64,000 nt of DNA from Chitinophaga barathri (GCF_003807585.1 NZ_RMBX01000001.1:248001-312000), one strand, 5' to 3'. Shown: positions 8,342-17,530, counted from the first letter of the stretch. Notes: generated by a model from the sequence alone, not told the origin. Translations and numbers: made by a program.

Positions 8342-8833
8342 TGTCCGGAAATTTGGGGCGAAATTAAACAAATATGCGGGAAAGCCGAAGCAGCGGAAAA
8401 GCCGGTCCATAAATCCCCCTCATGTCCTACCCGGAGCGGGTATTTTCTGTCCATTAACAAAAGAAAGCACCCCTGTTAAAAACACCTTGCAACAAGATAA
8501 ATAATTGTATATTCGTATATCCCTTATTACCACCCTAATTCTCCCCTTTAGCTTAATCCGACACCCATATTGTGTCATAACCTCCCGACTTCAGAGCTGC
8601 ACGATGCTTGTGTTGCTGATCCGTGTTTATAACTGCGTCATAACTATTCCGGCTTTTTGAGCTTCACGGCCTGTGTTCCTAGTCTGTGCGTATGATTTTA
8701 TCATAACCTGCCTACCCCACGAGGCGCACCATGCTTGTATGGCTATGCCTTACCTGTTCCTGTTTTCCCTATCCCGCTCATCATGCGATGCATAACAGTG
8801 TATTTTATCGTCAGTCCCCGAAACACCCTACAT
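8342..8833. other. 492-bp intergenic region before the adhesin gene
   Basis: Holds the divergent promoters of the thioesterase and adhesin genes. The right half contains a degenerate 63-bp tandem repeat (separate entry). An in-frame extension of the adhesin ORF back to 8735 exists, but it lacks signal-peptide character and is not treated as coding. Confidence 0.5.
8575..8763. repeat. Degenerate 63-bp tandem repeat, three units
   Basis: The heptamer TCATAAC begins units at 8575, 8638 and 8701, exactly 63 bp apart. Later parts of the units also correspond loosely, for example GAGCTGCACGATGCTTGTGT in unit 1, GAGCTTCACGGCCTGTGT in unit 2 and GAGGCGCACCATGCTTGTAT in unit 3, with small shifts. The divergence between units is large, so this is an old or weakly constrained repeat. 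Confidence 0.5.
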
Positions 8834-11800
8834 ATGTATAGAACCGTACGCACGACCTATCTTATCCTGTTTAGCCTGCTGGCTTTTGTGCGCGTTTACG
8901 CCGAAGGCAGCAAAGAATTATCCGCCAACGGCGGCAGCCGCGCCTTCTGGCGATGCAGCGGCACGTCCACGGCTCAGTTCCCCTACCCCAATCCCGGCAT
9001 CATCCGCGTGTATGCGAATGTGGGAGAACGGATCTACCTGGGCTCCAGTGCACAGGGCATCAACGGCGGCACTATCTCCTGGGTGGCGCCCAATGGGGCT
9101 ACAGGCTCATCCGGCAACAGCGCAACCGTCGGTCTGATACCGGACAGGGCGGCGGAACTGCTCGGGCCCAGGCTTACCACCAATGGCGCCGATCCCGGAT
9201 ACAATCCCTATATCGTGACGGTGGGCGCAGGGCAGGCCGGCATCTGGGAGATCACCTTTACGTCCACCAGCACCACGGCCGCCGGCACTACGCCCATTAT
9301 ACCGGCAAACGGCGCATGGACACAAAATATCAATAGCGTGTACCTGGCGGCGTTCGACGTATCCGTGCGTAATGGCAGCAATACCGCGTTTATCCCCGGC
9401 CGTTCTTATCTTCATATCTTTTCAGGCAATACAGCCAGTGTGGGCGCCACCTTCGGTTCCTTCAACGGCATTTTCTACGTGCTCACCCGCGATGGTTTTG
9501 AATATTCGGTGAATGCAAACGGCATGCAGGGTGTGGCTTTCCAGTTCTTTGTGAACAATAAGGGCTTCCGCGACGGATCGGGCAATTCAGCGTACTCCAG
9601 TGTGGCCGGCATCGGCACCACTCCCGGCACCATCCCCGTACACAACCCCACCACACCCGATGACGCGACGAATGTAACGCACAAACTATTTTTTAACCAG
9701 GCAGCCGCCGACATGCCGGCCTCCGCGCCGATCGCGGGCGGGGGAACGGTCTGGCTGCTGACCACACCTATAGATCCTACCCTCAGTACGCTCACCTTTA
9801 CCGGCAGAGAAGGCACCCCGAATGCCACCGGCACTTTCCCGCTGGGCGGCACATTTACTTTCAACTCCACAGCCGTGGGCGCGTACAGGCTCAGCCTGGA
9901 CGTGAACCAGAACGGCATATTTACCGACGTACAGGACAGGGTGATAACCGGCTTTTCCGTCATCGGCACAAACAGTGTGCCCTGGGATGCGCTGGATGGT
10001 GAAGGGAATCCCGTACCCGGCGGCACCACCTTCGCGCCGGGCAGCATAAAAGTGGAAATGCTCAGCGGCGAAGTACACTTCCCGCTGCTGGATGTGGAAA
10101 GGAATCCCGCCGGCATCATCGTTACCCGGATAACGGGGGCGGGTGCGCCCAACAACATTCTTTACTGGGATGATACCAATATCCCCGTGGTAGGCACACC
10201 GTCCAACCCCGTACGCAACCTGGCCGGGCAGCCCAGCAATACGAACGGGCATACCTGGAATTTAAACTTCGGAGACAACAATGGCATGGACAGCTGGAGT
10301 TACATCAGCAGCGACCAGTTGTTCAACACCGCGCCGCTGGAAGTACGGGAAGCGGACCTTGAGGTGGTGGCCGTGACGGCCGATAATCCCAGCCCTTGCG
10401 TTGGCTCACCTATATCCTATACGATACATATCCGCAACAACGGGCCCAGCGATGTGACGGGCGCGACTTTCCTTGCATCGGTCCCTCCACCGCTCCTGAA
10501 CCCCACCTTTGAGATCACCGCTACCGGTACAGCCTCAGCAACGAACCCCCAGCTTTTCCCCGCCGGCTTTAGCGCGGACCTGAATATGGAAAGCGGTTCT
10601 TCTTTATTTATCACGATCTCAGGCACCTCGGTTAGCTTAGCCGGTACAACGCTGACGGTAGATGGCCGTGTGATGAGGATAGCGGACTGCACCGATCCGG
10701 ATGCCACTAATCCTGACGCCGCGCCGCCAACGGATGGATTTGCTGAATGTGATGCCCCGCCCAGCGGTACTGGTTGTAATAATATCAAGTCATTCAGCCA
10801 CACAATAACAGGCGCGATCGGGAACAATGTCATCAGTTCCGACCAGTCGCTTTGCGAAAATGCAACACCCGCGACGCTGACGGGCACTGTGCCCACCGGC
10901 GGCACCGGCGTCTTTACTTATCTCTGGGAAATGAGCACCACCAGTGACTCAGAAGGGTTTGCTCCGGCGCCTGGCACCAATAACACCATCAACTACAGCC
11001 CCGGGCCTGTAACCGGTAATACCTGGTTCAGAAGGACAGTCATATCCGGCTGTAACAGCCAGAGCAACCTGGTAACCATCACGACCTCCCCGCCATCCGC
11101 CAGCGGCACCGTGACACCACCTACCTGTACGGTGGCAACGGGCAGCATTGTGGCGCCTGAAGTACCGGGCAATACGTTTTCATTGAACGGCAGCGCATTC
11201 CAGACCAGCGGTACATTTGCGGGCCTGGCGCCGGGTAATTATACGCTCATTGTACAGAATACCGACGGCTGCGTCTCCAATCCGCTGCCGCTGGTCATTC
11301 CCCCGCAACCGGCAACCCCGGCGGCGCCGGCTGCAACGGTCATTCCGCCTACCTGTTTAGAGGCAACAGGTTCCATTACGGTAACAACGATCGCAGGGCT
11401 TGAGTATTCCATCAATGGAACAGACTACCAGGCATACGGTACGTTTGTAACCTTAACGCCGGGCACTTACAGTCTTACCGCGCGTAATGCTGATGGTTGC
11501 ATATCAACAGCGACATCCCTGGTAATACCGGCACAACCGGCTACACCTGCCGCACCCGCTGCAACCGTCACGCCGCCTACCTGTACGGTAGCAACGGGAA
11601 CGATTACGGTGACAGAAATCGCAGGACTGGAATATTCCATTAATGAAATAGACTTCCAGGCATCCGGTACATTTACGAATGTGGCCCCGGGAACATACAG
11701 TGTTACCGCGCGCAATACAGATGGTTGCGTGTCAACAGCAACATCCGCTGTGATACCCGCGCAACCGCCTACCCCCGGCACACCAGCCGCAACGGTGACG

Positions 11801-14800
11801 CCGCCTACCTGTACAGTAGCGACGGGAACGATTACAGTAACGGTGATTGCAGGATTGGAATATTCCATCAATGGAACAGATTACCAGGCATCCGGCACAT
11901 TTAGCAATGCCGCACCGGGAACATACAGCGTTACAGCGCGTAGCGCTGATGGATGCGTATCAACAGCAACATCCGCTGTGATACCAGCGCAGCCACCCAC
12001 CCCCACCGCACCGGCTGTCAGTCTCATACAGCCTACCTGTACTGTCACTACAGGTACCATTACGGTGACAACAATTGCAGGGCTGGAATATTCCATCAAC
12101 GGCACAGACTACCAGGCTTCGGGTACATTTGCAAATGTTGCCACCGGTACATACAGTGTTACAGCCCGTAACACCGATGGATGTACATCACCTGCAACCC
12201 CGGCTGTTATTGGCATACAACCGCCAACTCCGGCGGCTCCCGTGGCGAATATCACCGCCCCCACCTGTACGGTAGCAACGGGCACTATCACAGTTACTTA
12301 TGTGGAAGGAATGGTATATTCCATTAATGGAACGGACTTCCAGAATAACGGTGTATTCGCGAATGTGGCGCCGGGAACATACACTGTCACCGTGAGGAAT
12401 ACAAACGGTTGTACCGCCACGGCAAACGCTGTGGTACCTGCACAACCGGCAACACCCGCCGCGCCTGCAATAAACATCACAGCCCCGACCTGCACGGTAG
12501 CGACGGGAACGATTACAGTAACGGTGATTGCAGGATTGGAATATTCCATCAATGGAACAGATTACCAGGCATCCGGCACATTTAGCAATGCCGCACCGGG
12601 AACATACAGCGTTACAGCGCGTAGCGCTGATGGATGCGTATCAACAGCAACATCCGCTGTGATACCAGCGCAGCCACCCACCCCCACCGCACCGGCTGTC
12701 AGTCTCATACAGCCTACCTGTACTGTCACTACAGGTACCATTACGGTGACAACAATTGCAGGGCTGGAATATTCCATCAACGGTACAGACTACCAGGCAT
12801 CCGGTACATTCGCAAATGTGACACCGGGAACATACAGCGTTACAGCGCGTAATGCGGATGGTTGTACCTCCACCGCAACATCCGCCGTGATACCCGCGCA
12901 ACCTGCTACCCCGGCGGCACCCATCGCAACGGTGACGCCGCCGACCTGTACGGTAGCGACGGGAACGATTACGGTAACAGAGATCGCAGGATTGGAATAT
13001 TCCATCAATGGTATGGATTACCAGGCGTCCGGTACATTTGTCAATGTGGCGCCCGGGACATACAGCGTGACGGCACGTAACGCGGACGGATGTACGTCTG
13101 CCGCCGCGTCCGCAGTGATACCGGCACAGCCGTCCACCCCCGCCGCTCCGGTTGTAACGGTCACCGCGCCGACCTGTACGGTAGCCACCGGTACGATTAC
13201 CGTGACTGAAGCAGCCGGGCTGACTTACTCCATCAATGGAACTGACTACCAGGCATCCGGTACGTTCACCAATGTATTACCCGGCACCTACAGCGTAACA
13301 ACGCGCAATAGCGACGGATGTACATCCACCGCCTCATCCGCGGTGATACCGGCACAACCGGCCAGCCCCGCCGCTCCGGCAGCCAACGTGACCGCGCCTA
13401 CCTGCACGGTCGCTACAGGCACGATCTCAGTAACGGAAGTTGCGGGCCTGACGTACTCCATCAATGGTACAGATTACCAGCCGTCCGGAACATTCGCGGG
13501 CATAGCGCAAGGCAGTTATAATATCACCGCACGGAACAGCGATGGCTGCACCTCCACGGCCACACAGGCTGTAGTGCCTGCCCAGCCGCCCGCTCCGGCA
13601 GCACCTGTTGTGGCCATTACCGCGCCTACCTGCACAATAACGACCGGGAGCATTACCGTAACGGAAACCGCCGGCCTTACCTACTCCATCAATGGCACAG
13701 ACTACCAGGCCACCGGCATATTTACGAACCTTGCACCCGGCACTTATAACGTCTCCGTGAGGAATACACAAAGCTGCACCTCCACGGCAACAACGGCGAT
13801 GATCCCGGCACAACCGGCTACCCCGGCGGCACCTGTCATCAGTATCACCGCGCCCACCTGCACAGTGGCAACCGGTACCATTACAGTAACTGCAAGCGCC
13901 GGTCTCACCTACTCCATCAACGGTACAGACTACCAGGCCTCCGCTACATTCACCAATGTAACACCAGGCACCTACAGCGTCACCGCACGGAATGCAGATG
14001 GATGCACCTCTACCGCCACATCCGCTGTGATACCGGCCCAGCCGGCCTCACCCGCCGCGCCTGTGGTGAACGTCACCGCGCCTACCTGCGCAGTGGCCAC
14101 AGGAAAGATTTCCGCAACGATGGTTGCAGGCATGACTTATTCCATCAATGGTACAGACTACCAGCCGTCCGGCACATTTGCCGGTGTTGCGCCAGGGTCT
14201 TACAACGTGACGGCGAGAGATGCCTCGGGTTGTACTTCAACGGCCACCAGCGCCGTCGTACCGGCACAACCCGCTGTATTGCCTGCTCCGGCAGTAGCTG
14301 CTATCAGTTATTGCCAGGGAGACGCCGCCACACCGTTGCAAGCCGGAGGTACCTTGTTGAAATGGTACAATTCCGAAACCGGCGGAGTGCCGCTTGCGGC
14401 TACGCCGGTGCCCAATACGGCAACCCCGGGCATCTTCACCTTCTGGGTTTCTCAAAGCAATGCGGCTGGATGTGAGAGTCTGCGCAACGCATTGGTCGTA
14501 ACAGTATTCGCGAAACCCACGCCCCAGATCACCAGCAGCACCGCAGACATGAACAGTGCGGATGCAAGGCGCGAGCTCACCGCCACGCCTGCCGGAGGCA
14601 TATTCTCGGGCAATGGCGTAGTTACGGAAAATGGCCGCGCATTCTTTAACCCGGCCACCGCCGGGGCTGGAAGTCATACGCTGACCTACACTTACACCAG
14701 CGGCGGCAACTGTTCGGTGAGCACAACGTTTGTGATCCGCGTAACAGCCGCACAGGTAGACGTATCAGTAAGGAAAATATCCGACGCACAGGCCGTACGC

Positions 14801-15388
14801 CCGAACGATGTGTACCGGTACACCATTACGGCCACGAACAACAGCACTGTTGCCGCGCCGGATGTGGTGGTGACTGATGTATTGCCGGCCACGCTGAGTT
14901 ACCAGAGCCACACCGTTACCACCGGCACGGCCGCGCATTCCAACGCCAGCAACACCCTGACATGGAACATCGCATCCCTGGCGCCGGGCGCTTCGGAAAC
15001 GCTGGTGATCACGGTCACCGCACGATCCACCGGGAATATATCCAACAGCGTGAACATCGTCTCAGGCCTGGCGGATGCCAGCCCGGGCAATAACACTTCC
15101 ACGGACAACAAGGAGATCGTGGACCTGAAAGTGCCCAATATCTTCACCCCAGATGGCGATGGAATGAACGACCGCTTCGTGATCAAAGGACTGGAGCTTT
15201 ACCAGCAAAACCAGCTCACGATCATCAACCGCTGGGGCAACCATGTGTTTGAACAGAAAAATTATAGCAACACCTGGGAGGCAACCGGCCTGCTGGAAGG
15301 CACTTATTATTACCTGCTGAAACTTACGGACAGGCAGGGCAAGGAAACCGTGCTGAAAGGTTATATCACCATCTTCAGGGGGAAATAA
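8834..15388 (+). CDS. Giant SprB-repeat surface protein with type B T9SS sorting domain
   Basis: A 2184-residue protein. ATG 8834 is chosen over 8735 because it begins a clean signal peptide (MYRTVRTTYLILFSLLAFVRVYA). Domains in order: a large unassigned N-terminal region (24-505), a DUF11-type sandwich (about 507-620), an Ig-like segment (about 670-760), fourteen ~76-residue SprB-like repeats (762-1824), Ig-like segments (to about 1972), a second DUF11 domain (about 1973-2095), and a gliding-motility-associated CHU_C domain (about 2098-2184), with the hallmark NIFTPDGDGMNDRFVIKGLE and RWGN. CHU_C is the type B signal for the type IX secretion system. Each repeat keeps two Cys, in PTC and GC. 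Expected role is adhesion or gliding at the cell surface. No PorP/SprF partner lies next to it, which is unusual for type B substrates. Confidence 0.9.
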   Translation: MYRTVRTTYLILFSLLAFVRVYAEGSKELSANGGSRAFWRCSGTSTAQFPYPNPGIIRVYANVGERIYLGSSAQGINGGTISWVAPNGATGSSGNSATVGLIPDRAAELLGPRLTTNGADPGYNPYIVTVGAGQAGIWEITFTSTSTTAAGTTPIIPANGAWTQNINSVYLAAFDVSVRNGSNTAFIPGRSYLHIFSGNTASVGATFGSFNGIFYVLTRDGFEYSVNANGMQGVAFQFFVNNKGFRDGSGNSAYSSVAGIGTTPGTIPVHNPTTPDDATNVTHKLFFNQAAADMPASAPIAGGGTVWLLTTPIDPTLSTLTFTGREGTPNATGTFPLGGTFTFNSTAVGAYRLSLDVNQNGIFTDVQDRVITGFSVIGTNSVPWDALDGEGNPVPGGTTFAPGSIKVEMLSGEVHFPLLDVERNPAGIIVTRITGAGAPNNILYWDDTNIPVVGTPSNPVRNLAGQPSNTNGHTWNLNFGDNNGMDSWSYISSDQLFNTAPLEVREADLEVVAVTADNPSPCVGSPISYTIHIRNNGPSDVTGATFLASVPPPLLNPTFEITATGTASATNPQLFPAGFSADLNMESGSSLFITISGTSVSLAGTTLTVDGRVMRIADCTDPDATNPDAAPPTDGFAECDAPPSGTGCNNIKSFSHTITGAIGNNVISSDQSLCENATPATLTGTVPTGGTGVFTYLWEMSTTSDSEGFAPAPGTNNTINYSPGPVTGNTWFRRTVISGCNSQSNLVTITTSPPSASGTVTPPTCTVATGSIVAPEVPGNTFSLNGSAFQTSGTFAGLAPGNYTLIVQNTDGCVSNPLPLVIPPQPATPAAPAATVIPPTCLEATGSITVTTIAGLEYSINGTDYQAYGTFVTLTPGTYSLTARNADGCISTATSLVIPAQPATPAAPAATVTPPTCTVATGTITVTEIAGLEYSINEIDFQASGTFTNVAPGTYSVTARNTDGCVSTATSAVIPAQPPTPGTPAATVTPPTCTVATGTITVTVIAGLEYSINGTDYQASGTFSNAAPGTYSVTARSADGCVSTATSAVIPAQPPTPTAPAVSLIQPTCTVTTGTITVTTIAGLEYSINGTDYQASGTFANVATGTYSVTARNTDGCTSPATPAVIGIQPPTPAAPVANITAPTCTVATGTITVTYVEGMVYSINGTDFQNNGVFANVAPGTYTVTVRNTNGCTATANAVVPAQPATPAAPAINITAPTCTVATGTITVTVIAGLEYSINGTDYQASGTFSNAAPGTYSVTARSADGCVSTATSAVIPAQPPTPTAPAVSLIQPTCTVTTGTITVTTIAGLEYSINGTDYQASGTFANVTPGTYSVTARNADGCTSTATSAVIPAQPATPAAPIATVTPPTCTVATGTITVTEIAGLEYSINGMDYQASGTFVNVAPGTYSVTARNADGCTSAAASAVIPAQPSTPAAPVVTVTAPTCTVATGTITVTEAAGLTYSINGTDYQASGTFTNVLPGTYSVTTRNSDGCTSTASSAVIPAQPASPAAPAANVTAPTCTVATGTISVTEVAGLTYSINGTDYQPSGTFAGIAQGSYNITARNSDGCTSTATQAVVPAQPPAPAAPVVAITAPTCTITTGSITVTETAGLTYSINGTDYQATGIFTNLAPGTYNVSVRNTQSCTSTATTAMIPAQPATPAAPVISITAPTCTVATGTITVTASAGLTYSINGTDYQASATFTNVTPGTYSVTARNADGCTSTATSAVIPAQPASPAAPVVNVTAPTCAVATGKISATMVAGMTYSINGTDYQPSGTFAGVAPGSYNVTARDASGCTSTATSAVVPAQPAVLPAPAVAAISYCQGDAATPLQAGGTLLKWYNSETGGVPLAATPVPNTATPGIFTFWVSQSNAAGCESLRNALVVTVFAKPTPQITSSTADMNSADARRELTATPAGGIFSGNGVVTENGRAFFNPATAGAGSHTLTYTYTSGGNCSVSTTFVIRVTAAQVDVSVRKISDAQAVRPNDVYRYTITATNNSTVAAPDVVVTDVLPATLSYQSHTVTTGTAAHSNASNTLTWNIASLAPGASETLVITVTARSTGNISNSVNIVSGLADASPGNNTSTDNKEIVDLKVPNIFTPDGDGMNDRFVIKGLELYQQNQLTIINRWGNHVFEQKNYSNTWEATGLLEGTYYYLLKLTDRQGKETVLKGYITIFRGK
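11117..14305 (+). repeat. Fourteen tandem SprB-like repeats of 228 bp (one of 225 bp)
   Basis: The coding array encodes 14 units of 76 residues (unit 6 has 75). The unit core is (P/A/Q)PTCTVATGTITVT, YSINGTDYQASGTF, APGTYSVTARNADGC and a Pro/Ala-rich linker VIPAQPATPAAP. Units 1 and 2 are the most divergent and inner units are more alike, as expected from repeated unequal exchange. Confidence 0.9.
11816..12783 (+). repeat. Exact 287-bp duplication inside the adhesin repeats
   Basis: Bases 11816-12102 are identical to 12497-12783 by direct reading, 681 bp apart, which is three repeat units (228+228+225). The match covers most of unit 4 plus the start of unit 5, and most of unit 7 plus the start of unit 8; it breaks at 11815/12496 and at 12103/12784. 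Confidence 0.85.
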
Positions 15389-15404
15389 GATCTAACAGCA
15401 AGAA

Positions 15405-15432
15405 ACGGGTGGCGCAATTCCGTGCCGCCCGT
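15405..15432 (+). terminator. Hairpin after the adhesin gene
   Basis: ACGGGTGGC (15405-15413) pairs with GCCGCCCGT (15424-15432) with one G-U pair and a 10-nt loop, 16 bases after the stop at 15388. Its last base is the first base of the next gene's -7 box. Confidence 0.55.
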
Positions 15433-15439
15433 ATCTTTG
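15432..15439 (+). promoter_or_regulatory. -7 box (TATCTTTG) of the alkB-like gene
   Basis: An exact TAnnTTTG match ending 6 bases before the ATG at 15446. Transcription would start at or very near the start codon, implying a leaderless or very short-leader mRNA. No TTTG was found at a -33 position. Confidence 0.45.
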
Positions 15440-15445
15440 CCGGAT

Positions 15446-16024
15446 ATGGACAACCTGTTGCCGGTGGATGGAACGGCAGTATTATTCCCCGCGCTGTTCA
15501 CCAGGGAAGAAAGCGATCATTACCTGGAAGTATTACAGGAAAAAATAAACTGGAAACAGGAACCTGTGATCATGTTCGGGAAGACCGTGATGCAACCCCG
15601 CCTCACGGCCTGGTACGGGGATGAAGGCAAGGCCTACAGTTACTCCGGCATCACGATGCAGCCGGTCCCCTGGACGGAGGCATTGCTCGCCATCAAAACA
15701 AGAGCGGAAGCCGTGGCCGGGCAATCTTTTAACAGCGCCTTATTGAATTTTTACCGCAACGGGCAGGATAGTATGGGCTGGCACCGGGACAACGAAAGTT
15801 CTCTTGGCCTGAACCCCGTGATAGGTTCGGTGAGTTTCGGCGCGGAGCGTGAATTCCAATTGCGCCATTACATGAACCGCTCCATGAAACGCTCAGTGGT
15901 ACTGACGCACGGCAGCGTGCTGATCATGGCGGACGCCACACAGCATTACTGGCAACACGCCATCCCGAAAACGACGAAGCCGCTCGGTGCGCGCATTAAT
16001 ATTACTTTCAGGAAAATTATGTAG
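15446..16024 (+). CDS. AlkB-like 2-oxoglutarate/Fe(II) dioxygenase
   Basis: A 192-residue protein from ATG 15446; an upstream GTG at 15422 lies inside the hairpin and is not preferred. The iron ligands are His113 and Asp115 (GWHRDNE) and His171 (YWQHAIP), and the 2-oxoglutarate-binding arginines are Arg183 and Arg189 (ARINITFRK). The nucleotide-recognition segment PRLTAWYGDE (51-60) matches the ALKBH2/3-type subgroup. These enzymes remove methyl groups from 1-methyladenine and 3-methylcytosine in DNA or RNA by oxidation. The gene is alone; no Ada or other repair gene is nearby. Family and active site are certain; substrate is by analogy. Confidence 0.9.
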   Translation: MDNLLPVDGTAVLFPALFTREESDHYLEVLQEKINWKQEPVIMFGKTVMQPRLTAWYGDEGKAYSYSGITMQPVPWTEALLAIKTRAEAVAGQSFNSALLNFYRNGQDSMGWHRDNESSLGLNPVIGSVSFGAEREFQLRHYMNRSMKRSVVLTHGSVLIMADATQHYWQHAIPKTTKPLGARINITFRKIM

Positions 16025-16096
16025 ACAGGCAAATGCCGGGCAGCCTGCCGGATGAGGTCCGGGCAGGAATCCGCCGTGCATTATATCGATGATCAT

Positions 16097-16369
16097 TTAT
16101 CCCTTCTGATCGTGCCCCTGCTGTTTTACCATTTTGTTGTAAATACCGAAAAGCAGGAAAGGCGCCACCCATTGCCCGATAAAAAGACTTGCGTGTTTCC
16201 GGCCAAAACATTGCAGCGCCAGCGAAACGCTCATGGCGCCCACAGCCGCCCATAAAAAGGCATCCGAAGGCAGCTTTGCCGTCTGCTCTTCTATCGCTTC
16301 CGCCACGGGTCCTTCTTCGTGTTTGCTGACTTTGTCCACCGCCAGTTTTCTTTTTGCCATCTTTGCCAT
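16097..16369 (-). CDS. Small two-helix membrane protein
   Basis: A 90-residue protein with a charged N-terminus (1-36) and two hydrophobic stretches (about 38-56 and 62-81) separated by GRKHAS. It follows the acidic-protein gene by 12 bases on the same strand, so the two are probably one transcript. No family was recognised; the clean topology and tight spacing support a real gene. It would sit in the inner membrane. Confidence 0.6.
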   Translation of the reverse strand: MAKMAKRKLAVDKVSKHEEGPVAEAIEEQTAKLPSDAFLWAAVGAMSVSLALQCFGRKHASLFIGQWVAPFLLFGIYNKMVKQQGHDQKG

Positions 16370-16381
16370 AAGGATCAGTTT

Positions 16382-16858
16382 TTAGTCATCATTTTTATCG
16401 ATGCTGTATTCATTGTTTTCTTCATCTTCATCGCCGATATCTTCCATTTCGTCATCATCTTCGCTGCCGGGCACATCCAGCTCCTCTCCTTCGTTCAGCG
16501 GGTCGCCGTCTTCGTCTGTCATATCCACTTCGGCTTTATGCATACGTTCTTCTTCTTCATACGCCGGGTCGCGGGTGGCGGCGTCTTCCAGGATGCGGCG
16601 TTCTTCATCAGTTACGTTATCATCGCCCTGGAGCAGTTGTTCGTTTTCGTCGGTGGTTTCTTCCAGGTTGTCCAGCAGGCCTTTGCCTTCTTCATCGTCG
16701 GAGGAGGCGGTAGTATCGGCCAGCTCGCCGAGGGGCGCGGGCTTTACATTTTCCTGGCCGGGTATGTCGTGCATCTGCGGCAGGTCCATACTCGCGGGGG
16801 TGCCTTTCATGCGGTCCTCATCGCGTTTGTTGTCGGTAAGATCATTTCCCTTTGCCAT
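16382..16858 (-). CDS. Highly acidic hydrophilic protein, unknown function
   Basis: A 158-residue protein almost without hydrophobic segments. The first 45 residues contain MKGTPASMDLPQMHDIPGQE, a Pro/Met-containing segment, and the rest is dominated by Asp and Glu, ending in runs such as GSEDDDEMEDIGDEDEENN. It has no Cys and no signal peptide and is probably intrinsically disordered in the cytoplasm. It lies just upstream of a small membrane protein gene (12-bp gap), so the acidic protein may be brought to the membrane by it; that is inference. Function unknown. Confidence 0.65.
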   Translation of the reverse strand: MAKGNDLTDNKRDEDRMKGTPASMDLPQMHDIPGQENVKPAPLGELADTTASSDDEEGKGLLDNLEETTDENEQLLQGDDNVTDEERRILEDAATRDPAYEEEERMHKAEVDMTDEDGDPLNEGEELDVPGSEDDDEMEDIGDEDEENNEYSIDKNDD

Positions 16859-17026
16859 GGTATTTTTTTAATAACCGGCGAAAGAACCATGCCATATGAA
16901 ATAACTGGAAAAAGCGGGGTAAATGACGTGTAACTGTAGAGATTATTACGCACCATAAAGTCATGGTGTGGAAACGTTTATATTGCTTTTTACCCGATAT
17001 TTGAAGGGTTAATCAAAACCGGACCC

Positions 17027-17461
17027 ATGAAAAACATATTGCTGGCAGCCCTGCTTTTGCTGATGATCCCCGTTTATGCCAAAGCCCAGAGCGCGGACGC
17101 CATTGTTGGCCTTTGGCTCAATGAAGAAAAAGACGCAAAGATCCAGATCTACCGCACGGGCGATAAATATTACGGCAAGATCGTGTGGATCGCCAATGCA
17201 TATGAGGCGGATGGGAAAACACCCCGGAAAGACAGCAAAAATGCGGACGCTTCCCTGCGCAACCGCAGCATCATAAATATGGTGATCCTGACGGATTTTG
17301 AATACGATGACGGCGAATGGGAAGATGGTAAGATCTACGATCCCAAGAGCGGGAAAACCTACAGCAGCAAAATAAAACACAAAGGCAATACCCTAGATAT
17401 CCGCGGTTATGTGGGGATCTCCATGTTCGGGAGGACCACCGTCTGGACGAAAGCGCAGTAA
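17027..17461 (+). CDS. DUF2147 family secreted protein
   Basis: A 144-residue protein with a signal peptide (MKNILLAALLLLMIPVYAKAQ) and the DUF2147 pattern: IVGLWLNEEKDAKIQIYRTG at the start, YYGKIVWI, the central DFEYDDGEWEDGKIYDPKSG and the closing LDIRGYVGISMFGRTTVWTK. DUF2147 proteins are small periplasmic beta-barrels of the lipocalin type, with unknown ligand. The gene is single, with the long repeat array downstream. Confidence 0.85.
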   Translation: MKNILLAALLLLMIPVYAKAQSADAIVGLWLNEEKDAKIQIYRTGDKYYGKIVWIANAYEADGKTPRKDSKNADASLRNRSIINMVILTDFEYDDGEWEDGKIYDPKSGKTYSSKIKHKGNTLDIRGYVGISMFGRTTVWTKAQ

Positions 17462-17492
17462 GGCCTATTCCTATTGCACTATTTTATCCCGG

Positions 17493-17504
17493 TTTACCCC
17501 CTTT
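17493..17504 (+). repeat. Left copy of a 12-bp direct repeat framing the array
   Basis: TTTACCCCCTTT at 17493-17504 recurs exactly at 18055-18066, and its inverted core AAGGGGGTAA is at 18037-18046. The two direct copies bracket the tandem-repeat array, 562 bp apart. Confidence 0.6.
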
Positions 17505-17530
17505 CCCCAATTCGAAGTACCTTATTAGAT

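Noticed and set aside
8735..8833. An N-terminal extension of the adhesin by 33 residues
   Set aside because: It lies over the degenerate repeat and places the signal peptide in the middle of the protein; the ATG at 8834 gives a standard signal peptide.
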